Assembly: GCF_000428925.1 (NCBI RefSeq)
Contig: NZ_AUAW01000005.1
Location: forward strand, 1-64,000
Origin: Furfurilactobacillus rossiae DSM 15814
Lineage (GTDB): Bacteria; Bacillota; Bacilli; Lactobacillales; Lactobacillaceae
DNA: 64,000 nucleotides
Direction: 5' to 3'
Shown: positions 1 to 5,948 of the stretch, piece by piece
Numbering within the stretch: position 1 is the stretch's first letter
How the letters are laid out: each line of letters begins with the position of its first letter
Translations under genes and position numbers: made by a program
The notes under the pieces: model-generated
What the model was told of the DNA's origin: nothing
Seen by the model: the letters and a program-made list of their open reading frames with translations, nothing else
Database searches by the model: none

Positions 1-224
1 TTTTGCTTTAACTCATCGCTCAGCTTAGTTTTCCGACCACATCGTGATCGCTTGTATTCGGCATCTGTTTGTGCTAATTCAGCCTGATAAGGTTGACATC
101 GAGATAATTCATAAGAAATTGTTGACGGTGATCGGTTCAGCCGAACGCCCATTTGGATATTGGACAGCCCTAGTTCACAAAAGGTTTCGATTTTAATTCG
201 TTCGGAATAGGTTATACTAGACAA
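1..224 (-). CDS. IS30-family transposase, N-terminal part (runs off window)
   Basis: The reverse strand translates from a TTG at 224 to a helix-turn-helix protein beginning MSSITYSERIKIETFCELG, followed by the LNRSPSTISYELSR stretch typical of the N-terminal DNA-binding domain of IS30-family transposases. About 74 codons are visible; the DDE catalytic core lies outside the window. A good ribosome binding site (AGGAG, 233-237) precedes the TTG. Family assignment rests on this N-terminal pattern only. The element is divergent from sigH, so it sits in the upstream region of that gene. Confidence 0.8.
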   Translation of the reverse strand, partial: MSSITYSERIKIETFCELGLSNIQMGVRLNRSPSTISYELSRCQPYQAELAQTDAEYKRSRCGRKTKLSDELKQ

Positions 225-226
225 AA

Positions 227-287
227 GATCAGCTCCTAAAAGATGGGTTTGTGGTAAACACCATTTTAAAGGAAGCTGATCTTTTTT
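227..287. promoter_or_regulatory. Inverted repeat sequestering transposase RBS; terminator-like on + strand
   Basis: GATCAGCTCC (227-236) and GGAAGCTGATC (271-281) are near-perfect inverted repeats. On the + strand the hairpin is followed by six T, as in an intrinsic terminator, and would stop transcripts leaving the element toward sigH. On the minus strand the inner arm contains the AGGAG ribosome binding site of the transposase, so a transcript entering from outside would fold and hide it. That arrangement is known for other insertion sequences; here it is inferred from sequence only. Confidence 0.55.
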
Positions 288-472
288 GTCCGAACAGCGT
301 TCGGATTAATTTTACAATCTACCAAACAAATGAATATCATAATAATTGATAACAAAGTGACCTTTTTCGAACGTTCGTTTGGTTGCTGATTGACTGTTGT
401 GGCCTTAAGGTAGCTCTGCTAAGCAAAATGGTCTGGACCATTATGTATTCAAGCAGGAAAGTGGGGGTCATA

Positions 473-1069
473 ATGAATTATTGGAGTCGTGAGGAAGAAG
501 ATGTTGTCATTACAGCGGCAATTGCGGGTGATGAACTGGCGTTTGACAGTCTTTTTCAACGTTATTTGCCCTTGGTTAACAAATGGTTTCGCGAGTTAAA
601 CTTCAAGGGTCGCTTGTTAGAACGGGATGATTGGCATCAGGAGTGTCGGATGGTGTTAATGACAACACTAGAACGGTATCGTGGTCGGACTGTTGGTGAG
701 TTTGCAACGTATTACCGACTGAATGTGCGCAACCGCGGCTTCGATTTGCGTCGTCGGCAACAGGCACAGAAACGACTCCACGAGGAGGCTAGTGAGTCAA
801 TAGAGGTCCAATCGGCAGATAGTCATGTTTGCAACTTGTCTAGCATTGAACCGGATGGACTGACCCGCTTGGAATTGCAAGATCGGCTCGTTTATTTGTG
901 CGATCAGTTCTCAGAATTCGAGCAGCAGGTTTGGTGGGGTTTAAGCATCGGGCTGACAATCGAGCACATAGCAGTTCACTTTCAGTGTTCGTACACAAAG
1001 GTGCGTAATGCTGCCAATCGATGTCACGGAAAGGCGGTGACAGTGCTTTTAGCCAGTAGTGGCAATTGA
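473..1069 (+). CDS. sigH: RNA polymerase sigma factor, SigH/ComX type
   Basis: A 198-residue sigma-70-type factor of the SigH (sigma-30) group. Residues about 25-80 match sigma region 2 (RYLPLVNKWFREL, DWHQECRMVLMTTLERY) and residues about 140-190 match region 4 with a helix-turn-helix. The ATG at 473 is chosen because GGGGG stands 5-10 bases upstream; the open frame extends back to 383 but without a binding site. Its place directly before rpmG-secE-nusG is the conserved Bacillales/Lactobacillales position. In this group it is expected to direct competence genes such as comFA/comFC, which also lie in this window. An insertion sequence lies just upstream and may have changed its control. Confidence 0.85.
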   Translation: MNYWSREEEDVVITAAIAGDELAFDSLFQRYLPLVNKWFRELNFKGRLLERDDWHQECRMVLMTTLERYRGRTVGEFATYYRLNVRNRGFDLRRRQQAQKRLHEEASESIEVQSADSHVCNLSSIEPDGLTRLELQDRLVYLCDQFSEFEQQVWWGLSIGLTIEHIAVHFQCSYTKVRNAANRCHGKAVTVLLASSGN

Positions 1070-1092
1070 CACGTTGGGACGGACGTGATAAT
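1066..1092 (+). promoter_or_regulatory. Possible promoter for rpmG-secE
   Basis: TTGACA (1066-1071, overlapping the sigH stop codon) and GATAAT (1087-1092) are separated by 15 bases, shorter than optimal. It may start an rpmG-secE transcript. Confidence 0.35.
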
Positions 1093-1197
1093 CTGTTAGC
1101 TGTTTATTGGCTCAGGCACGCTTAGAGATATTGATGATGTGTCGTTGGTCAATAGTCGTGAAATCGTAGTTGTTAAGAAATTTCGGAGGTGCCAGTA

Positions 1198-1347
1198 ATG
1201 GCCACAAAAAAAGTCGCACTGGCATGTTCAGTATGCGGATCACGTAACTATACCATCACAGCAAACCCTAGTCGGACGAAACGACTAGAGGTAAACAAGT
1301 TTTGTAAACACTGTGGACAATACACACTGCACCAAGAAACAAAATAA
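1198..1347 (+). CDS. rpmG: 50S ribosomal protein L33 (zinc-binding type)
   Basis: A 49-residue protein starting [18 protein letters not shown] and containing two CxxC pairs (CSVC and CKHC), so this is the zinc-binding C+ form of L33, a component of the large ribosomal subunit near the E site. GGAGG lies 8 bases before the ATG. It is followed after 12 bases by secE. Lactobacilli usually encode several L33 paralogues; the copy beside secE is the one commonly called rpmG3 or rpmGB. Confidence 0.9.
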   Translation: MATKKVALACSVCGSRNYTITANPSRTKRLEVNKFCKHCGQYTLHQETK

Positions 1348-1359
1348 GGAGGCTGAATC

Positions 1360-1536
1360 ATGCATTTGTGGCGTTTTTTAAAGAGCGTATTTGCTGAGTT
1401 GAAGATTGTTCGCTGGCCAACAGCTCGCGAAAATCGACGAGATTCATCTATTGTTATTTCTGTTTCCGTGGCGTTTGCGCTATTTTTTGCACTTATTGAC
1501 TGGGGTGTACAGGCTCTGATTACTTGGTTAGCCTAG
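1360..1536 (+). CDS. secE: Preprotein translocase subunit SecE
   Basis: A 58-residue protein with a basic amphipathic N-terminus (FLKSVFAELKIVRWPTARE) carrying the conserved ELKKVxWP-like motif, then one membrane segment (about residues 31-56). That is the minimal single-span SecE of Firmicutes. It stabilises SecY in the translocation channel and works with SecA, which is encoded at 41490. AAGGAGG precedes the ATG at good spacing. Position between rpmG and nusG agrees with the conserved order. Confidence 0.93.
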   Translation: MHLWRFLKSVFAELKIVRWPTARENRRDSSIVISVSVAFALFFALIDWGVQALITWLA

Positions 1537-1596
1537 CGCGAACGTTTGTGGCTACTGGTAACACAATGATTGACAGTAGCAAGACAGTGAAATCTT

Positions 1597-1605
1597 TGTT
1601 ATAAT
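1597..1605 (+). promoter_or_regulatory. Extended -10 promoter before nusG
   Basis: TG-T-TATAAT (1597-1605) is an extended -10 element. A TTGACA exists at 1570-1575 but is 24 bases away, too far to be its -35. The predicted start, near 1612, is immediately followed by a strong hairpin. Confidence 0.55.
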
Positions 1606-1613
1606 GCATTTAA

Positions 1614-1651
1614 TCAAAAAAACTTCGTCGGCTAAGTCGAAGTTTTTTTAT
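1614..1651 (+). terminator. Hairpin with T tract between secE and nusG
   Basis: AAAAAACTTCG (1618-1628 region) pairs with CGAAGTTTTTT (1640-1650) around a short loop and is followed by T residues. It looks like an intrinsic terminator for the sigH-secE transcript, yet it lies downstream of the extended -10 element and so also forms the 5' end of nusG mRNA. Confidence 0.6.
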
Positions 1652-1684
1652 TTTGCACTGTTTTAAAAAATGGAGGATTTAAAC

Positions 1685-2236
1685 ATGGCTGAAACGGCTG
1701 AAAAACTTTGGTACGTATTACACACATATTCAGGTTATGAGAACAAAGTACGGGATAACTTGGAATCACGTGCGCAATCCATGGGGATGTCTGATTACAT
1801 CTTCCGGGTGGTTGTACCAGAAGAAGAAACGCAACAAGTAAAGGATGGCAAGGCAAAGACTGTCATCGAAAACGACTTTCCAGGCTATGTACTTGTTGAA
1901 ATGATCATGACTGATCAGGCTTGGTACATCGTCCGTAACACGCCAAACGTTACTGGGTTCGTGGGCTCACATGGTGGTGGTTCTAAACCAACGCCATTGT
2001 TGCCTGACGAAGTTGATTTGATTCTTCACCGTTTGGGCGAGGACAAGAAGGCTAAGGCTGACTTTGAACTCGAAGTTGGCGAATCCGTTCGAATTACTGA
2101 TGGTGCCTTTTCTGACATGGTCGGGAAGGTTACCGAAGTAGATAACGAAAAACAAAAGTTGAAAGTTAATGTAACGATGTTTGGTCGCGAAACTTCTGCC
2201 GAATTGGAATTCAATCAGGTTGAAAAGATTCAGTAA
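1685..2236 (+). CDS. nusG: Transcription termination/antitermination factor NusG
   Basis: A 183-residue NusG. The N-terminal NGN domain is recognised from WYVLHTYSGYENKVRDNLE and FPGYVLVEM, the C-terminal KOW domain from VGESVRITDGAFSDMVGKV. It binds RNA polymerase and modulates pausing, and couples transcription to translation. An ATG at 1670 is in frame but overlaps the GGAGG binding site (1672-1676); the ATG at 1685 has ideal spacing and gives the family start MAETAEKLWYV. It is separated from rplK by a spacer that carries its own promoter. Confidence 0.95.
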   Translation: MAETAEKLWYVLHTYSGYENKVRDNLESRAQSMGMSDYIFRVVVPEEETQQVKDGKAKTVIENDFPGYVLVEMIMTDQAWYIVRNTPNVTGFVGSHGGGSKPTPLLPDEVDLILHRLGEDKKAKADFELEVGESVRITDGAFSDMVGKVTEVDNEKQKLKVNVTMFGRETSAELEFNQVEKIQ

Positions 2237-2239
2237 GAC

Positions 2240-2268
2240 TTGTCAGCTGTTTGCCATCATGGTAAACT
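2240..2268 (+). promoter_or_regulatory. Promoter for rplK-rplA
   Basis: TTGTCA (2240-2245), a 17-base spacer and TAAACT (2263-2268) make a plausible sigma-A promoter just after the nusG stop. The following leader of about 75 bases could hold the L1 translational operator known in this operon, which I cannot identify with certainty. Confidence 0.5.
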
Positions 2269-2349
2269 ACTACGGTATGCGTTTAAGCATATCGTGGGAG
2301 GCGTAATTCTAACGCGCCATCAACTACCACACTCAAGGAGGAATTAGAC

Positions 2350-2775
2350 ATGGCTAAAAAAGTGGCTAATGTTGTTAAGTTACAAATTCCTGCCGGTAAA
2401 GCAACACCTGCTCCGCCGGTTGGTCCTGCTTTAGGTCAAGCAGGGATTAACATCATGGGATTCACAAAGGACTTCAATGCCCGCACTGCTGATCAAGCAG
2501 GTTTGTTGATTCCAGTTGTCATCACTGTATATGAGGATCGTTCATTCGACTTCGTTACAAAGACCCCGCCAGCTTCTGTTCTATTGAAGAAGGCTGCTGG
2601 TGTTGAACACGGTTCTGGCGAACCTAACACGAAAAAGGTTGCTACGGTAACCAAGGATCAAGTTAAGGAAATTGCCACAACTAAGATGCAAGATCTAAAC
2701 GCTGCCGACGTTGAAGCCGCAATGCGCATGGTTGAAGGTACTGCTCGGAGCATGGGCTTTACTGTAGAAGGCTAA
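2350..2775 (+). CDS. rplK: 50S ribosomal protein L11
   Basis: A 141-residue L11, full family length. The N-terminal [17 protein letters not shown] stretch and the C-terminal rRNA-binding domain ([31 protein letters not shown]) are clear. L11 forms the GTPase-associated centre of the 50S subunit with 23S rRNA and L10-L12, also encoded here. AAGGAGG lies 8 bases before ATG. It is followed by rplA after an unusually long spacer of 147 bases. Confidence 0.97.
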   Translation: MAKKVANVVKLQIPAGKATPAPPVGPALGQAGINIMGFTKDFNARTADQAGLLIPVVITVYEDRSFDFVTKTPPASVLLKKAAGVEHGSGEPNTKKVATVTKDQVKEIATTKMQDLNAADVEAAMRMVEGTARSMGFTVEG

Positions 2776-2922
2776 GCCTAAACAGCGGACAAGTACGGAT
2801 ACTCAGTGAAAGCTGAATGTATCAGGTGGAAGATGTCCACGGGATGCGCGTGGCTATCATATGATAGTCTGGTTTCATCCTGTGATACATCGCCATACCA
2901 CATTTGCTAGGAGGAAAACACA
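2776..2922 (+). other. rplK-rplA intergenic leader with small hairpins
   Basis: This spacer contains the hairpin GTGGA-AGATG-TCCAC (2826-2840) and the palindrome CTATCATATGATAG (2852-2865), then the rplA binding site AGGAGG. It is long for a ribosomal protein operon and may hold an L1 regulatory site or a promoter; the sequence does not decide which. Confidence 0.35.
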
Positions 2923-3612
2923 ATGGCCAAAAAGGGCAAGAAGTACCAAGATGCGCTTAAGCAAGTTGATAAGACTAAAGCTTACAGCGTAGAAGACGCG
3001 GTTGCCTTGGTAAAAGACATCGACTTTGCAAAGTTCGATGCAACGGTTGAGATTGCTTTCAAGCTTAACCTGGACACCAAGCAAGCAGACCAACAGTTAC
3101 GTGGGGCAATGGTTTTGCCTAATGGAACTGGTAAGACACAACGAGTAATTGTTTTTGCTCGTGGTGACCAAGCACAAGCTGCTAAAGATGCAGGTGCTGA
3201 TGAAGTCGGTGACGACGATTTAGTTCAAAAGATCTCTGATGGCTGGTTGGACTTTGATGTTGCAATCGCAACACCAGACATGATGGCTAAAGTAGGTCGT
3301 TTGGGCCGTCAATTAGGACCTAAAGGCTTGATGCCTAACCCTAAGACGGGTACCGTAACGATGAACGTTGCGCAAGCCGTTAAGGATGCTAAGGGTGGTC
3401 AAGTTACTTACCGGACTGACCGTGACGGAAACGTTCACGTTCAAATTGGTAAGGTATCCTTTAGTGCTGACCAATTGGTCGGTAACTTTAAGGCTATCGA
3501 AGATGTTATTGTTCGTGCGCGTCCTGCCGCTGTTCGTGGCACATACGTTCAACACTTATCAGTAGCTTCAACGTTCGGCCCATCAGTTGCTGTCGATTTG
3601 GCAAGCTTCTAA
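2923..3612 (+). CDS. rplA: 50S ribosomal protein L1
   Basis: A 229-residue L1 with the usual start [17 protein letters not shown] and the signature region [21 protein letters not shown] at about residues 125-145. L1 builds the mobile L1 stalk that moves deacylated tRNA at the E site and is often a translational repressor of its own operon. AGGAGG precedes the ATG. Length is normal. Confidence 0.97.
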   Translation: MAKKGKKYQDALKQVDKTKAYSVEDAVALVKDIDFAKFDATVEIAFKLNLDTKQADQQLRGAMVLPNGTGKTQRVIVFARGDQAQAAKDAGADEVGDDDLVQKISDGWLDFDVAIATPDMMAKVGRLGRQLGPKGLMPNPKTGTVTMNVAQAVKDAKGGQVTYRTDRDGNVHVQIGKVSFSADQLVGNFKAIEDVIVRARPAAVRGTYVQHLSVASTFGPSVAVDLASF

Positions 3613-3620
3613 ATCAAACA

Positions 3621-3649
3621 TTGACGAAGCACCACTGCTTTGCTATAGT
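3621..3649 (+). promoter_or_regulatory. Promoter of rplJ-rplL
   Basis: TTGACG (3621-3626), a 17-base spacer and TATAGT (3644-3649) with an upstream TG (extended -10) form a near-consensus sigma-A promoter 9 bases after the rplA stop. Transcription would begin near 3656 and run through the L10 leader. Confidence 0.8.
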
Positions 3650-3655
3650 GTTTAA

Positions 3656-3800
3656 GTAAATTAATTTTACCTAAGACTCAGGTGATAGTTGTTAATTCAG
3701 CTATCTTAATATCCTGCCGAGGCAAAGCAATTCGTGATGAATGACTTTGAACCCGTTGTCTTAGGACAACGGGATTTTTTTGGGTAAAAAATCAATCATG
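3656..3800 (+). promoter_or_regulatory. Ribosomal protein L10 leader with attenuator
   Basis: The leader before rplJ contains paired segments around GATAGTT and AGCTATC and the conserved-looking CCTGCCGAGGCAAAGCAATTC region, and ends in an intrinsic terminator (CCCGTTGTC 3752-3760, GACAACGGG 3765-3773, then T residues to 3781). In Firmicutes, L10 with L12 binds such a leader and promotes premature termination, giving feedback control. Position and architecture fit; exact pairing was judged by eye. Confidence 0.75.
3752..3781 (+). terminator. Terminator of the L10 leader
   Basis: A 9-bp perfect stem with a 4-base loop and a run of seven T, placed 31 bases before the rplJ start. It is the conditional terminator of the leader rather than an operon end. 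Confidence 0.85.
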
Positions 3801-3812
3801 GAGGTGTAAAAC

Positions 3813-4322
3813 GTGAGTAAAGAAACGATTGCAGCAAAAGCTGTTGTAGTTGATGACGTCGCTAAGAAGTTGTCTGCTGCTAAATCAGTTGTTATTGTTG
3901 ACTACCGTGGTTTAACGGTTGAAGAAGTTACGGATTTGCGTAAGCAACTACGTGACTCAGACGTTGCCATGGAAGTTATCAAAAACAAAGTTCTAGTTCG
4001 CGCTGCTGAAAAAGCCGGTATTGATGGTCTTGACGATACATTCGTTGGACCTACTGCCGTGGCTTTCGGTAATGGTGATGATTCAATCGCCCCAGCACGG
4101 ATCTTGGCCAAGTTTGCCAAGGATCATGATGTCCTTGAAATCAAGGGTGGCATGATGGAAGGTAAGGTTGCTTCTGTTGATGAAATCAACACTTACGCAA
4201 CGTTACCAAGTCGCGAAGACTTGCTTTCAATGCTTGCTTCCGAATTGCAATCACCAATTCGCAGCTTTGCATTTGCTGTTAAGCAAGTTGCTGACAACAA
4301 GGATGACGAACCTGCTGCTTAA
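3813..4322 (+). CDS. rplJ: 50S ribosomal protein L10
   Basis: A 169-residue L10 starting at a GTG (3813) with GGAGGTG upstream. N-terminal rRNA-binding domain is seen in [22 protein letters not shown] and [11 protein letters not shown]; the C-terminal helix that binds L12 dimers ends the protein. It anchors the L12 stalk, encoded by the next gene. Expression is expected to be tuned by the leader just upstream. Confidence 0.96.
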   Translation: MSKETIAAKAVVVDDVAKKLSAAKSVVIVDYRGLTVEEVTDLRKQLRDSDVAMEVIKNKVLVRAAEKAGIDGLDDTFVGPTAVAFGNGDDSIAPARILAKFAKDHDVLEIKGGMMEGKVASVDEINTYATLPSREDLLSMLASELQSPIRSFAFAVKQVADNKDDEPAA

Positions 4323-4428
4323 TGTTGACGACGCATCTGTTGGTGCGTTTGTGATGTTAGATGTAGCTTAACTCGTAAAACTAACTCGCTGGAATACCAG
4401 CAAAACCAATATTTGGAGGAAAACAATC

Positions 4429-4794
4429 ATGGCTTTAGATACTCAAAGCATTGTTGATCAATTAAAAGACGCAACCATCGTTGAATTAAACGACTTGGTT
4501 AAAGCAATCGAAGACGAATTCGGTGTTAGTGCAGCTGCTCCAGTTGCTGCTGCCGGTGCTGCTGGTGGTGACGCCGCAGCCAAGACTGAATTTGATGTTG
4601 AATTGACCTCAGCTGGTCAATCAAAGATCAAGGTCATCAAGGCCGTTCGTGAAGCTACTGGCTTAGGTTTGAAGGATGCTAAGGACTTAGTTGACGCAGC
4701 TCCTAAGAACGTCAAGGAAGGCTTGTCAGAAGACGATGCCAACGACTTGAAGGCTAAGCTTGAAGATGCTGGTGCATCAGTTACTGTTAAGTAA
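4429..4794 (+). CDS. rplL: 50S ribosomal protein L7/L12
   Basis: A 121-residue L7/L12. Order: N-terminal dimerisation domain (1-35), an Ala/Gly-rich hinge (about 36-52, [11 protein letters not shown]), and the C-terminal factor-binding domain with [23 protein letters not shown]. It recruits translation GTPases. The 106-base spacer after rplJ includes two weak hairpins (GCATCTGTTGGTGC and CGCTGGAATACCAGC) which may tune L12 to L10 ratio. TTGGAGG precedes the ATG. Confidence 0.97.
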   Translation: MALDTQSIVDQLKDATIVELNDLVKAIEDEFGVSAAAPVAAAGAAGGDAAAKTEFDVELTSAGQSKIKVIKAVREATGLGLKDAKDLVDAAPKNVKEGLSEDDANDLKAKLEDAGASVTVK

Positions 4795-4816
4795 TTAAAT
4801 GCATTGTGTATTGAAT

Positions 4817-4848
4817 AAAAGCGCTGATCCTCTGGGATCAGCGCTTTT
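4817..4848. terminator. Terminator after rplL
   Basis: AAAAGCGCTGATCC and GGGATCAGCGCTTTT form a 14-bp perfect stem with a 3-base loop; A and T tracts on both sides make it active in either direction. Confidence 0.92.
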
Positions 4849-5025
4849 ATTGTCCTTTGAACAAACAAATACGATAAGGCAATTGCAAAAAAATTTACTA
4901 TTTATGATATGAATATGTTCTTTTTAACATTATGATCAACTTTGAACGATGACTTTTCTGAGATGCGGTAGGAGACTTTAAAATAATTAAGCATACAACT
5001 CTTTCTCCCAATATTTAACAAGACC

Positions 5026-5730
5026 CTATCTTAGTGATTTTCGATAACCTGCGTTTATAGCATCTTGTTCTGAGTTAAAGGTAACTGCGTTAGCAGGACT
5101 GATGTGATAAGTTCTTTGTCCAGGCAAATGGTAAATGTGGCTACGCGAGTCACCAATCACAGGTCCTTGAGCAGAGTCTACAGTAGATGTTTGCTGAGAA
5201 ATTTGAGCAGCAGCGGCAGCTTCAGCGGCTGACCTTGATTGTTCTGCAACCTGCGAAGCACTTATCGACGTTGCTACAGAACTTGTGATGGATTGGCTTA
5301 CACTGACAGAACTACTTTCACTGGCAGAAACAGACTGGCTTTCAGATATGGAATTGCTCTGGCTTTCAGAAATTGAGTTGCTTTGACTTTCAGAAATTGA
5401 TTCGCTTTCTGACGTACTTTGAGATTCGCTATCTGCGATGCTTTGAGATTCACTTATGGATGATGAGTCATCTGAGCTGCTTGAAGACTTGTGAGCTTCT
5501 TTTTTGTGATGCCTGATATGAGCATGAACACTGCTCCTTGTTGATGCATTGTTAGTGGATGACTTTGTCGAATTGCCAGTAAATGCGCTGGCTAAAAATA
5601 TTAGTGACAAAAAACCGGTCAGTAGTATAAGCGGCCATCTCACTAATTGTTTGAGGCTTTTCTTACGATAGAGTCGGTAGGTTCCATAACCGAATGCTCC
5701 TGCGATGACCAGCATTAAAAATATTTGCAT
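5026..5730 (-). CDS. Serine-rich membrane protein with C-terminal sunset-like domain
   Basis: A 234-residue protein of unknown role. Two membrane segments lie at the N-terminus (about residues 2-18 and 32-52). A long low-complexity region of ISESQS/SNSISESQS-type repeats (about 75-165) follows, after a basic HIRHHKKEAHK stretch, then an Ala-rich helix. The last 45 residues (VIGDSRSHIYHLPGQRTYH, with NSEQDAINAGYRKS) match the pattern of the small sunset/Ada-metal-binding-like domain found at the ends of many Firmicute surface proteins and nucleases. There is no LPxTG anchor. AGGAGG precedes the ATG. The Ser repeats suggest an extended, possibly glycosylated extracytoplasmic stalk; that is inference. 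Confidence 0.75.
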   Translation of the reverse strand: MQIFLMLVIAGAFGYGTYRLYRKKSLKQLVRWPLILLTGFLSLIFLASAFTGNSTKSSTNNASTRSSVHAHIRHHKKEAHKSSSSSDDSSSISESQSIADSESQSTSESESISESQSNSISESQSNSISESQSVSASESSSVSVSQSITSSVATSISASQVAEQSRSAAEAAAAAQISQQTSTVDSAQGPVIGDSRSHIYHLPGQRTYHISPANAVTFNSEQDAINAGYRKSLR

Positions 5731-5948
5731 AATTCCTCCTGAAAGCTATTGATTTATTTATATTATATAAATTATCTAATGAAGACAATACTTTTATTGA
5801 ATTGTTGACTATGATAAACAAATATCCTACTAATGGTGGCCAAGATTGACTTGTGAGCATCAAACTACTCTTAAAAAAGTCTAAATCTACCGTTACTTGA
5901 CGTTTGACATGGTAAACTAGAGAAGATTTTATTCGAGGGGAGTAAGGC

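Larger units (their letters stand above)
1..345 (-). mobile_element. IS30-like insertion sequence, 5' end of element
   Basis: The transposase start and its leader define one end of an insertion sequence. The outer boundary is not certain: it lies somewhere between about 290 (an inverted repeat CCGAAC-AGC-GTTCGG at 290-304) and about 345. The other end and any target duplication are outside the window. Confidence 0.6.

Noticed and set aside
5026-5730. Serine-rich repeat adhesin of the SRRP type
   Set aside because: Too short, no YSIRK signal, no LPxTG anchor and no accessory secretion or glycosylation genes beside it.
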